From DASUMP01 sp036277635 (GTDB lineage: Bacteria; Actinomycetota; Acidimicrobiia; IMCC26256; PALSA-610): a stretch of 8,112 nucleotides of DNA. Below, piece after piece: positions 1 through 5,689 of this stretch (its first letter is position 1; every line of letters starts with the position of its first letter). Below the pieces are notes generated by a model. The model had not been told where the DNA came from. It ran no database searches and saw nothing but the letters and a program-made list of their open reading frames with translations. A program made the position numbers and the translations under genes. Location of the stretch: contig DASUMP010000170.1 in assembly GCA_036277635.1 (NCBI GenBank), forward strand, positions 1 to 8,112, in the 5' to 3' direction.

Positions 1-1
1 G

Positions 2-667
2 ATCGAGAGCCACCTCGACATCCGCGACCGCGACGGCAACCACCTGCCCGGCTACGGCTGGATCTTCCCGGTCGGCGACGGCACCGTGAACGTCGGCGTC
101 GGACTGCTCTCGACGTTCGCGGGGTGGAAGGACGTCAACACCACCCACCTCATGGACGCGTTCTGCGCGACCGCCCCGGCGCGCTGGGGGATCGGGCCCG
201 ACACCGCCACCGGTCCCCCCACGGGCGGGCGGCTGCCGACGGGCTTCTCGGTGCTGCCGCGCGTCGGCCCGACCTTCGTGACCGTCGGCGACGCCGCAGG
301 GTCGGTCAACCCGTTCAACGGCGAGGGCATCTCGGTCGCCTACGAGACCGGCCGCCTCGCCGCCGACGCGATCGACGAGGCGCTGCGCACCGGCGACGGG
401 CTGGCGCTGCAGGGCTACGCCGAGCGGCTCGACGAGGTGTACGGCCTCTACTTCAAGGTGGCCCGCACCTTCGTGCGCGCGATCGGCAACCCGGCCGTGA
501 TGCGTGAGCTCACCCGCGTGGGGATGCAGAGCCACACGCTCATGGAGTGGGTGCTGCGCATCATGGCCAACCTGCTCCGCCCCGAGGAGGTCGGACCCGC
601 CGAGGCCGCGTACAAGGCGGTCGAGACGCTCGTGCGCCTCGTCCCCGACCCGTCGCCCACTCGTTAG
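2..667 (+). CDS. Geranylgeranyl reductase family FAD-dependent oxidoreductase, C-terminal part (5' end outside window)
   Basis: The reading frame is open from the left edge, so only the last 221 residues are seen and the true start lies upstream. The N-terminal Rossmann dinucleotide-binding motif is therefore not visible. Visible family marks are PGYGWIFP (fragment residues 16-23) followed by a GDGTVNVGVG strand, the second FAD-contacting motif GDAAG (96-100), and NPFNGEGI (103-110), typical of geranylgeranyl-reductase/p-hydroxybenzoate-hydroxylase-like flavoproteins. The C-terminal 80 residues are helical. Family members reduce double bonds in isoprenoid chains (geranylgeranyl groups, archaeal lipids, the menaquinone side chain by MenJ). 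A gene of this family often lies just upstream of nuoA in actinobacteria, so side-chain saturation of menaquinone is a reasonable inference. Here a minus-strand cluster separates it from nuoA. It ends with TAG, 10 bases before the next plus-strand start. Substrate is unproven. Confidence 0.9.
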   Translation: MESHLDIRDRDGNHLPGYGWIFPVGDGTVNVGVGLLSTFAGWKDVNTTHLMDAFCATAPARWGIGPDTATGPPTGGRLPTGFSVLPRVGPTFVTVGDAAGSVNPFNGEGISVAYETGRLAADAIDEALRTGDGLALQGYAERLDEVYGLYFKVARTFVRAIGNPAVMRELTRVGMQSHTLMEWVLRIMANLLRPEEVGPAEAAYKAVETLVRLVPDPSPTR

Positions 668-677
668 GCTCGAGCAC

Positions 678-1007
678 ATGTGCACGAACTGCATCGGGAC
701 CGCCGACTTCGTGGCCACCAACGTCGTGCTCGCCGCGGGCGCGGTGCACGTGGCGCTGCGCGCGACCGAGCCCGCCGAGCTGCGCTTCGCACGTTCCGTG
801 GTGCGAGATGCACAGACCGTGGCATTTCTCCGCGAGCTCGCGCTCGATCCCGTGCCGGTGCTGGGCGACGCGGTGGTGCGCGCGGCCGACGACCCCGTCG
901 TCGTCGGCGCAGCGAGGGCGCTCGTCGCCGATCGGCGTCAGGCCGGCTCGGGGCTGCGCCGGGGGCTCGGCGCCATCTTGTCCCAGAGGCGGTTGGCGCT
1001 CCCGTAG
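678..1007 (+). CDS. Small unrecognised protein with N-terminal CxxC
   Basis: This is a 109-residue reading frame that I do not recognise as a named family. The start chosen is the ATG 10 bases after the reductase stop; no clear Shine-Dalgarno precedes it, so it may be coupled to the upstream gene. The protein opens with MCTNC, a CxxC pair at C2 and C5 that could bind metal or form a disulfide. A moderately hydrophobic stretch at 11-28 could be a membrane or buried helix. A charged segment follows around RDAQTVAFLREL (43-54), then a valine/alanine-rich region and a basic tail. The first 37 codons all end in G or C, as expected for a real gene here. The next 14 codons include seven ending in A or T, an unusual cluster. 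The last 70 bases overlap antisense with the 3' end of the minus-strand hydrolase gene, so the true stop deserves caution. If it is not a gene, 668-937 would be non-coding. Confidence 0.58.
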   Translation: MCTNCIGTADFVATNVVLAAGAVHVALRATEPAELRFARSVVRDAQTVAFLRELALDPVPVLGDAVVRAADDPVVVGAARALVADRRQAGSGLRRGLGAILSQRRLALP

Positions 1008-1834
1008 ACGAGGGCCAACAGCGCCAACGTCACCGGCAGCACGATCCACGGGCTCACCGACGGCAGCTCGCGCGCGGGGATCCACCACGGGCCGCCCCAC
1101 GAGAGGTCCCACGGGTACCCCGAGCGGCGGACGCCGTCGATGACCGGGTCGACGAGCAGGTGCGCCCAGGTGGTCCACGCGATCAGGCGGCACACCCCGT
1201 AGAAGAAGACGCCGCGGTAGATCGCGAGCAGGCCCCGTTCGTCGAAGAAGCGACCGAGCCACGCCCAGGCGTGCGGATCGCCCGGCACCACCTGCGTGCG
1301 CCAGTACTCCCGGGTGAGGACGCGCCACGAGCACAGCACCACCACCAGCCAGAACGCGTCCATGACGAACCCGAGGCTGGAGTAGTAGGCCGCGGCGTCG
1401 AGGTACTTGCCGCCCTCGATCGTCGCCGCGTAGGCCCACGTCCCGACGCTCCAGTTCAACGTCGAGAAGGGGAACACGAGCATCGTGCCGATGCTGTCGT
1501 TGATGTCGGTCAGCGCATGCGCGGTGAAGCCGAGCAGGTAGCCGATGGTCCACGCCCGGTTGTGGCGCCACAGCCAGATCGCGACGGTCCCGACGAGCCC
1601 GAACGCGAGGGTGTGGGTGAACCCCATTCCCGGCCACCCGCGGTGCCACAGGTGCGGCGTCGTGGCCCCGTAGTGGGTGCCGCCGATCGTGATGCCGTAC
1701 ACCCAGAACTTGGCGAAGAAGTCGGGGGTGAAGTCGCCGAAGAAGATCGCGAAGAAGCTGATCTTCCCCCGCATCTTCTTCGGGAGGTGGGCCTGGACCG
1801 CGTAGATCTCGAACTGGTGCGCCGCCCAGCTCAC
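938..1834 (-). CDS. YdjM/DUF457-like membrane-bound metal-dependent hydrolase
   Basis: This is a 298-residue protein. The GTG start at 1834 was chosen because it overlaps the stop of the preceding minus-strand gene in a GTGA junction and because family-like sequence begins right there. N-terminal features are FGDFTPDFF (32-40), HRGW (64-67) with FTHTL (72-76), and TAHALTDIND (104-113) followed by a GTMLVFPFS strand. Together these resemble the His/Asp pattern of the inner-membrane LexA-regulated hydrolase (YdjM, PF04307) family, whose substrate is not known. Candidate metal ligands are H64, H74, H106 and D110, with D34 and D38 as further candidates. Hydrophobic segments lie near 72-90, 95-120, 155-170, 205-225 and 262-281, so it is probably a multi-pass membrane protein. 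A second AHLLVD motif (224-229) repeats the pattern of AHALTD (105-110). It is longer than the compact family members I know. Its tail overlaps the small plus-strand gene. Family assignment is from motifs only. Confidence 0.78.
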   Translation of the reverse strand: MSWAAHQFEIYAVQAHLPKKMRGKISFFAIFFGDFTPDFFAKFWVYGITIGGTHYGATTPHLWHRGWPGMGFTHTLAFGLVGTVAIWLWRHNRAWTIGYLLGFTAHALTDINDSIGTMLVFPFSTLNWSVGTWAYAATIEGGKYLDAAAYYSSLGFVMDAFWLVVVLCSWRVLTREYWRTQVVPGDPHAWAWLGRFFDERGLLAIYRGVFFYGVCRLIAWTTWAHLLVDPVIDGVRRSGYPWDLSWGGPWWIPARELPSVSPWIVLPVTLALLALVYGSANRLWDKMAPSPRRSPEPA

Positions 1835-2055
1835 TCGCCCGGCGCCCCGGTCGGACGCACCGGACGCACCGGTTCGCCGCGGACGAGTCGCCCGAGCGCC
1901 GGGACGCCCCAGCACCACGCGAGGAGCCATGCCGGACCGACGATCCAGTTCAGCAGCGACTTCTGCCAGAAGCTCGCGCCGATGTAGGTGATCGCGGCGA
2001 GGGTGGTGAGGATGCCCTGCTCGTGGTCGGACGCGAAGCGTCGCAGGGCGCTCAC
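1831..2055 (-). CDS. Small two-helix membrane protein, unrecognised
   Basis: This 74-residue protein begins at a GTG (2055) that overlaps the phosphatase stop as GTGA and ends with a TGA that overlaps the hydrolase start as GTGA. Placement by 4-base overlaps on both sides is the main reason for calling it and for choosing this start over the longer open frame upstream, which merely shadows the phosphatase gene. A short polar N-terminus (RRFASDHEQG) is followed by two hydrophobic segments at about 15-30 and 37-57, the second rich in Trp (PAWLLAWCWGVPALG), and a proline/arginine-rich tail (59-74). No catalytic motif is visible and I do not recognise the family. Tight coupling suggests it is made with the phosphatase and the hydrolase and may be an accessory membrane subunit; this is inference. 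Confidence 0.75.
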   Translation of the reverse strand: MSALRRFASDHEQGILTTLAAITYIGASFWQKSLLNWIVGPAWLLAWCWGVPALGRLVRGEPVRPVRPTGAPGE

Positions 2056-2630
2056 TCGCGGGACCGTACACCGGGCACTGCGACGACCGAGGCGCCGATC
2101 GCCACGCCGAGCGCGGTGCCGCCGACGACGTCGAGTGGGAGGTGCACACCGACGAAGACCCGCGCGATCGCGACCAGTGCGGCGCCGAGCACCGGGAGCC
2201 ACCGCCAGCGGGCGGGGAGCGCCGCCGCCGCCACGGCGGCGCCCGCCGCGGCGACCGCAGCGTGGCCCGACGGGAACCCGTAGCCCTCGGCCGGGTCGCG
2301 CAGCTCCACGCCGTCGAGGAGCGCGGCCGGACGGGGGCGTTCGACGACGTCCTTCGCGGCGCCCGCCGCGAGCCGGGCGAGCACCTCGGCGACGACGAGA
2401 GCGAGCACGGGAGCGGGCCGGCGCCACACGAATGCGGCCAGGACCGCGACCGCGGGGAGCAGTGCGAGCGTGCCGAGCTGCATCGGGACCTCGAGCCACC
2501 CGAAGGCGTCGGGCCAGCCGTTCACCCACTCGAACGCGGCGCGTTCGCCGCGCGCGAGCGCGCCGTCGGAGGCGAGGAGCGCGGTGACGACGAACGTCGC
2601 GAGCGCGAGGCCGATGATCCCGAGCTGCAT
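2052..2630 (-). CDS. PAP2-superfamily membrane phosphatase
   Basis: This 192-residue protein (ATG at 2630) carries all three motifs of the type 2 phosphatidic acid phosphatase superfamily. Motif 1 is K93 with R100-P101 (KDVVERPRP, the KX6RP pattern). Motif 2 is PSGH (120-123), with H123 the likely acid. Motif 3 is R157, H163 and D167 (ARVFVGVHLPLD), where the usual leading Ser is Ala and H163 would be the nucleophile. Hydrophobic helices at about 3-20, 52-70, 75-92, 124-139, 146-160 and 167-187 fit the six-helix membrane fold. Members dephosphorylate lipid phosphates such as phosphatidic acid, phosphatidylglycerol phosphate or undecaprenyl diphosphate; the substrate cannot be told from sequence. 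It is the first gene of the minus-strand cluster and its stop overlaps the next start. An in-frame GTG at 2666 would add 12 residues (MDPPPRRRRDTT) and sits 7 bases after a TACCGT box, so a longer leaderless form is possible. Confidence 0.9.
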   Translation of the reverse strand: MQLGIIGLALATFVVTALLASDGALARGERAAFEWVNGWPDAFGWLEVPMQLGTLALLPAVAVLAAFVWRRPAPVLALVVAEVLARLAAGAAKDVVERPRPAALLDGVELRDPAEGYGFPSGHAAVAAAGAAVAAAALPARWRWLPVLGAALVAIARVFVGVHLPLDVVGGTALGVAIGASVVAVPGVRSRE

Positions 2631-2673
2631 CGTCGTGTCGCGTCGGCGTCGAGGAGGCGGGTCCACGGCGCGG

Positions 2674-2679
2674 ACGGTA
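2674..2679 (-). promoter_or_regulatory. Candidate -10 box for the minus-strand membrane cluster
   Basis: On the minus strand the hexamer TACCGT fits the actinobacterial TANNNT pattern. Seven bases separate it from an in-frame GTG at 2666 of the phosphatase gene, the spacing expected if transcription began at or next to that GTG. No convincing -35 is seen. This is a pattern match only. Confidence 0.25.
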
Positions 2680-2710
2680 TCGGCACGCGGCTTCGTCGCC
2701 GCTCCCGTCA

Positions 2711-2741
2711 TTGCTCCCGGTGAGGACCGCTCGGGTAGCCT
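2711..2741 (+). promoter_or_regulatory. Candidate nuo operon promoter
   Basis: A TTGCTC box (2711-2716) and a TAGCCT box (2736-2741, TANNNT type) are separated by 19 bases, slightly longer than the usual 16-18. Initiation would fall near 2748, giving a leader of about 60 bases before the nuoA start. A small imperfect hairpin could form at 2743-2763 (arms CGCC..GATC and GATCGGCG). The whole divergent region 2631-2807 holds no other gene that I can support. Low confidence, since such boxes occur by chance. Confidence 0.3.
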
Positions 2742-2795
2742 CCGCCTCGATCTCCGATCGGCGCACGACGCGGCGCCGGCGGCGGGAACACTCGC

Positions 2796-2801
2796 GGAGG
2801 G
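2796..2801 (+). promoter_or_regulatory. Ribosome binding site of nuoA
   Basis: GGAGGG lies 6 bases upstream of the TTG at 2808. It decides the start: the site supports the rare TTG codon, and the protein from there begins directly with the first NuoA membrane helix. Confidence 0.65.
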
Positions 2802-2807
2802 CACTCG

Positions 2808-3260
2808 TTGGCGGACTACCTGCCGATCCTCGTGATGGCGGTCCTGGTCGTCGCGTTCGTGCTGCTGTCGTTCATCGCGTCGACGTTGCTCGCACCCAGT
2901 CGGCCGAACGCCGCGAAGCAGGCGCCGTACGAGTCGGGGATCGTTCCCGAACAAGAGCCGGCCGAGCGCTTCCCGGTGAAGTTCTATCTGGTCGCGATGA
3001 GCTTCATCGTCCTCGACGTCGAGATCGTGTTCCTGTATCCGTTCGCGACGGTGTTCCGCGACCTCGGGTGGTTCGGGCTCGCGGCGATGGGCGCGTTCGT
3101 CCTCGTCCTGCTCGTGCCGTTCGCGTACTTGTTGTCGGTCGGTGCGCTGCAGTGGGGTCCGATCCAGCGACTCGCCGCGAGCGCGGGCGGTCCGGTGCTG
3201 CGCACGCGGCGCGCGGTGCTCGACCCTTCGGTCGCGACCCCCACCGACGAGGCCGCCTGA
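2808..3260 (+). CDS. nuoA: NADH-quinone oxidoreductase subunit A
   Basis: This 150-residue membrane-arm subunit of respiratory complex I carries three helices at about 5-29, 58-80 and 88-112. The family signature is clear: YESG (41-44) in the loop after helix 1, then RFPVKFYLVAMSFIVLDVEI with the conserved acidic pair D70 and E72 in helix 2, followed by FLYPFA. NuoA lies next to the quinone chamber and helps connect the membrane arm to the NuoB/NuoD region. The start is TTG with a strong GGAGGG site. The C-terminal 35 residues after the third helix (GPIQRLAAS onward) are polar and variable, longer than in the Escherichia coli protein region of the same position as I recall it. It is the first gene of the operon; nuoB starts one base after its stop. 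Confidence 0.97.
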   Translation: MADYLPILVMAVLVVAFVLLSFIASTLLAPSRPNAAKQAPYESGIVPEQEPAERFPVKFYLVAMSFIVLDVEIVFLYPFATVFRDLGWFGLAAMGAFVLVLLVPFAYLLSVGALQWGPIQRLAASAGGPVLRTRRAVLDPSVATPTDEAA

Positions 3261-3261
3261 C

Positions 3262-3792
3262 GTGGGGCTCGAATCGCTCGGCCACAACTTCTTCACCGGC
3301 CAGCTCGAAGACCTCGTGAAGTGGGCGCGCCGCAACTCCGTGTTCCCGGCGACGTTCGGGTTGGCGTGCTGCGCGATCGAGATGATGGCCACGGGCGCCG
3401 CGCACTACGACCTCGCGCGCTTCGGCATGGAGGTGTTCCGCGCGAGTCCGCGCCAGGCCGACCTCATGATCGTCGCCGGACGGGTGAGCCAGAAGATGGC
3501 GCCGGTGCTCCGCCAGGTCTACGACCAGATGGTCGAGCCCAAGTGGGTGATCTCGATGGGCGTGTGCGCGAGCAGCGGAGGGATGTTCAACAACTACGCG
3601 ATCGTGCAGGGCGTCGACCAGATCGTCCCCGTCGACGTGTACGTGCCCGGGTGCCCGCCGCAGCCCGAGACGCTCGTGCACGGCATCGTCACGTTGCACG
3701 AGCAGATCCGAACGGGGGAGCTGACCCGCCGGCGCGCCACCGGCGACCCGATCGTGGTCTCCTCCGACCTGCAGCCCGCGCACCAGTCCTGA
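3262..3792 (+). CDS. nuoB: NADH-quinone oxidoreductase subunit B (N2 cluster)
   Basis: This 176-residue subunit holds the terminal 4Fe-4S cluster N2 that passes electrons to the quinone. The expected ligands are all present: the tandem C36-C37 (GLACCAIEMM), C102 (MGVCASSGGMF) and C131 (YVPGCPPQPE). The long YDLARFGMEVFRASPRQADL stretch (49-68) and the GRVSQKMAPVLRQVYDQM helix (73-90) are typical. The GTG start at 3262 was chosen because it lies one base after the nuoA stop, has GAGG at 3249-3252 upstream, and gives the standard N-terminus before the NSVFPATFGLACC segment; longer frames upstream only overlap nuoA. The tail after residue 155 is short and polar. It works with NuoD, whose H59 and Y108 line the quinone site. 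Nothing unusual is seen. Confidence 0.97.
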   Translation: MGLESLGHNFFTGQLEDLVKWARRNSVFPATFGLACCAIEMMATGAAHYDLARFGMEVFRASPRQADLMIVAGRVSQKMAPVLRQVYDQMVEPKWVISMGVCASSGGMFNNYAIVQGVDQIVPVDVYVPGCPPQPETLVHGIVTLHEQIRTGELTRRRATGDPIVVSSDLQPAHQS

Positions 3793-3827
3793 TCCGTCCC
3801 GACCGGTCGACTCCTGGTACTCCCACC

Positions 3828-4400
3828 ATGTCCGACACCGAGGCTCGTGAAAACGTTCTCGAACCGCCCGCCGAGGCCGGCACGGCCGGCGGCGTCCCCG
3901 ACGACGTCGCGGCGGCGGTCGTCGAGCGCTTCGCCGACGCGCGGTACCACTCGAGCCACGGGCAGCCCGTCGTCTACGCGCCCCGTGAGGTCCTCGGCGA
4001 GATCGCGGCGTTCCTGCGCGACGAGCAGCAGTTCACGATGTGCCTCGACGTCACCGCGGTCGACCATCTCCTCGACGGCGTGCGGCACTGCCCCGACGGC
4101 GTCGAGCCCGAGCGCTTCGAGGTGGTCGCGAGCTTCTTGTCGCACGTGCGCAACCGCCGGCTCCGGGTGATCTGTCAGGTGCCCGAGCACGACGCGCGCG
4201 TCCCCACGGTCACCGACACGTACCCGGGCACGAACCACGCCGAGCGCGAGGCGTACGACATGTTCGGGATCGTGTTCGACGGTCATCCCGAGCTCACGCG
4301 CATCCTCATGCCCGACGACTGGGAGGGTCACCCGCTGCGCAAGGACAGTGCACCCGCGCGCGTCCCCGTCACGTTCAAGGGCGATCCCTCACCGCGATGA
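3828..4400 (+). CDS. nuoC: NADH-quinone oxidoreductase subunit C (30 kDa subunit)
   Basis: This 190-residue peripheral-arm subunit has no cofactor and supports the NuoB/NuoD core. The PF00329 signature is at the C-terminus: NHAEREAYDMFGIVFDGHPELTRILMPDDWEGHPLRKD (136-173) contains the conserved ERE, D-x-x-G, GHP and the final DDWEGHPLRKD. The position usually occupied by W-F/K before ERE is H-A here. The first 25 residues (Glu/Pro/Ala/Gly rich) are probably disordered. ATG at 3828 is the only plausible start; no good Shine-Dalgarno is visible. It is separate from nuoD, not fused as in some gammaproteobacteria. The 35-base gap from nuoB is the only real gap between nuo genes in the window. Its stop overlaps the nuoD start as ATGA. 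Confidence 0.96.
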   Translation: MSDTEARENVLEPPAEAGTAGGVPDDVAAAVVERFADARYHSSHGQPVVYAPREVLGEIAAFLRDEQQFTMCLDVTAVDHLLDGVRHCPDGVEPERFEVVASFLSHVRNRRLRVICQVPEHDARVPTVTDTYPGTNHAEREAYDMFGIVFDGHPELTRILMPDDWEGHPLRKDSAPARVPVTFKGDPSPR

Positions 4401-5689
4401 CCGGCACCGACGATCGTCATCCCCGCGGCCGCCTCGAGCGCCAGACCGACGAGGGCGCGCAGGAGCTGCGCACCACGACCCGCGAGCTCGTGATGACGGG
4501 CGGCGTGTGGCCCGAAGGCGACCCGGGCGACACGATGATCATCAACATGGGGCCCCAGCACCCGTCCACCCACGGCGTGCTGCGCGTGATGATGGAGCTC
4601 GACGCCGAAGAGGTGCTGCGCGCCAAGCCGGTCATCGGTTACCTCCACACCGGGATGGAGAAGACCGGCGAGGAGCTCACCTACGTCCAAGGCCCCACGA
4701 ACGTGACCCGCATGGACTACGCGGCGAACTTCTTCAACGAGTATGTGTTCAGCGCGGCAGTCGAGCAGCTGCTCGACCTCGAGCTGCCGCCGCGCGCGAC
4801 GTGGATCCGCATGTTGATGATGGAGCTCAACCGGATGTCGTCGCACCTGCTCTTCCAGGCCACGAACGGCATGGACATCGGTGCGATCTCGATGATGCTC
4901 TACGGCTGGCGTGAACGCGAAGAGGTCCTGCGCGTCTTCGAGGCGATCACCGGCCTGCGGATGAACCACAACTACATCCGTCCCGGCGGCGTCGCTGCCG
5001 ACCTCCCCGACGGGTGGGAGGAGCTCGTCCTCGACGTGTGCGACACGGTCGAGCGCGGCGCGCGCGAGTACGACGAGCTGCTCACCGACAACCCGATCTG
5101 GCGCGAGCGCACGGTCGGCGTCGGCGTCATCACCACCGACGAAGCCCTCGCCCTCTCTGCGACCGGTCCGATCCTCCGTTCCACCGGGTTCCCGTGGGAT
5201 CTGCGCAAGGCGCAGCCGTACCTCGCGTACGACGAGGTCGACTTCGACGTGATCTACACCGAGAACGGCGACGTGTTCGATCGGTATCGGATCCGCCTCC
5301 ACGAGATCTTCGAGTCGATCAAGATCGTCCGTCAGTGCGTGGAACGGATGCCCGCGGGCGATTACCGCGTCCAGGACCGCAAGGTCACGCCGCCGCCGCG
5401 CTCGCGCATCGACGAGTCGATGGAAGCGCTGATCCATCACTTCAAGCTCTTCACCGAGGGCTTCAAGGTCCCGGCCGGGGAGACGTACGCGTGCGCGGAG
5501 TCGCCGCGCGGCGAAGTGGGGTGCTACCTCGTGAGCGACGGCTCCGCGAAGCCGGTGCGGATGCACGTGCGCGGCGCGTCGTTCTACAACCTGCAGTCGA
5601 TGGGTCCGATGGTGCGCAACTCGCTCGTCGCCGACGCCGTCGCGATCATCTCGAGCATCGATCCGATCATGGGAGACGTCGACCGGTGA
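4397..5689 (+). CDS. nuoD: NADH-quinone oxidoreductase subunit D (49 kDa subunit)
   Basis: This 430-residue subunit forms the quinone-reduction site with NuoB. The entry motif GPQHPSTHGVLR (52-63) supplies H59, and RMDY ends at Y108; the 49-residue spacing matches the His38/Tyr87 quinone-ligand pair of Thermus Nqo4. Further family marks are YLHTGMEK (82-89), RMLMMELNRMSSHLL, GPILRSTGFPWDLRKAQPY, the ESPRGE-G-YLVSDGSAKPVRMHVRGASFYNLQ block and the terminal DPIMGDVDR, which shows the C-terminus is complete. It descends from the large subunit of NiFe hydrogenases but lacks the metal-site cysteines, as normal. The start ATG at 4397 overlaps the nuoC stop. The first 30 residues are polar and charged and look like an added tail. 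In an actinobacterium the substrate would be menaquinone (inference). Confidence 0.97.
   Translation: MTGTDDRHPRGRLERQTDEGAQELRTTTRELVMTGGVWPEGDPGDTMIINMGPQHPSTHGVLRVMMELDAEEVLRAKPVIGYLHTGMEKTGEELTYVQGPTNVTRMDYAANFFNEYVFSAAVEQLLDLELPPRATWIRMLMMELNRMSSHLLFQATNGMDIGAISMMLYGWREREEVLRVFEAITGLRMNHNYIRPGGVAADLPDGWEELVLDVCDTVERGAREYDELLTDNPIWRERTVGVGVITTDEALALSATGPILRSTGFPWDLRKAQPYLAYDEVDFDVIYTENGDVFDRYRIRLHEIFESIKIVRQCVERMPAGDYRVQDRKVTPPPRSRIDESMEALIHHFKLFTEGFKVPAGETYACAESPRGEVGCYLVSDGSAKPVRMHVRGASFYNLQSMGPMVRNSLVADAVAIISSIDPIMGDVDR

Noticed and set aside
938..1007. Rho-independent terminator at the convergent junction
   Set aside because: No strong GC hairpin followed by a T-run was found on either strand.
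561..1649. Long minus-strand open frame spanning the reductase end, small gene and hydrolase
   Set aside because: It is arginine-, proline- and histidine-rich with no motifs and is out of frame with the recognised hydrolase; a typical GC-rich shadow.
1835..2149. Upstream extension of the hydrolase frame beyond the GTG at 1834
   Set aside because: The extra residues are low-complexity Arg/Pro/Ser sequence overlapping two other genes, and family-like sequence starts exactly after the GTGA junction.
3142..3261. Longer N-terminus for nuoB
   Set aside because: The extension is Arg/Ser/Cys-rich, entirely overlaps nuoA, and NuoB proteins begin close to the chosen GTG.
4328..5566. 412-codon open frame antisense to nuoD
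   Set aside because: Composition is His/Arg/Val/Glu biased as expected for the complement of a GC-rich gene, and nuoD is unambiguous on the other strand.
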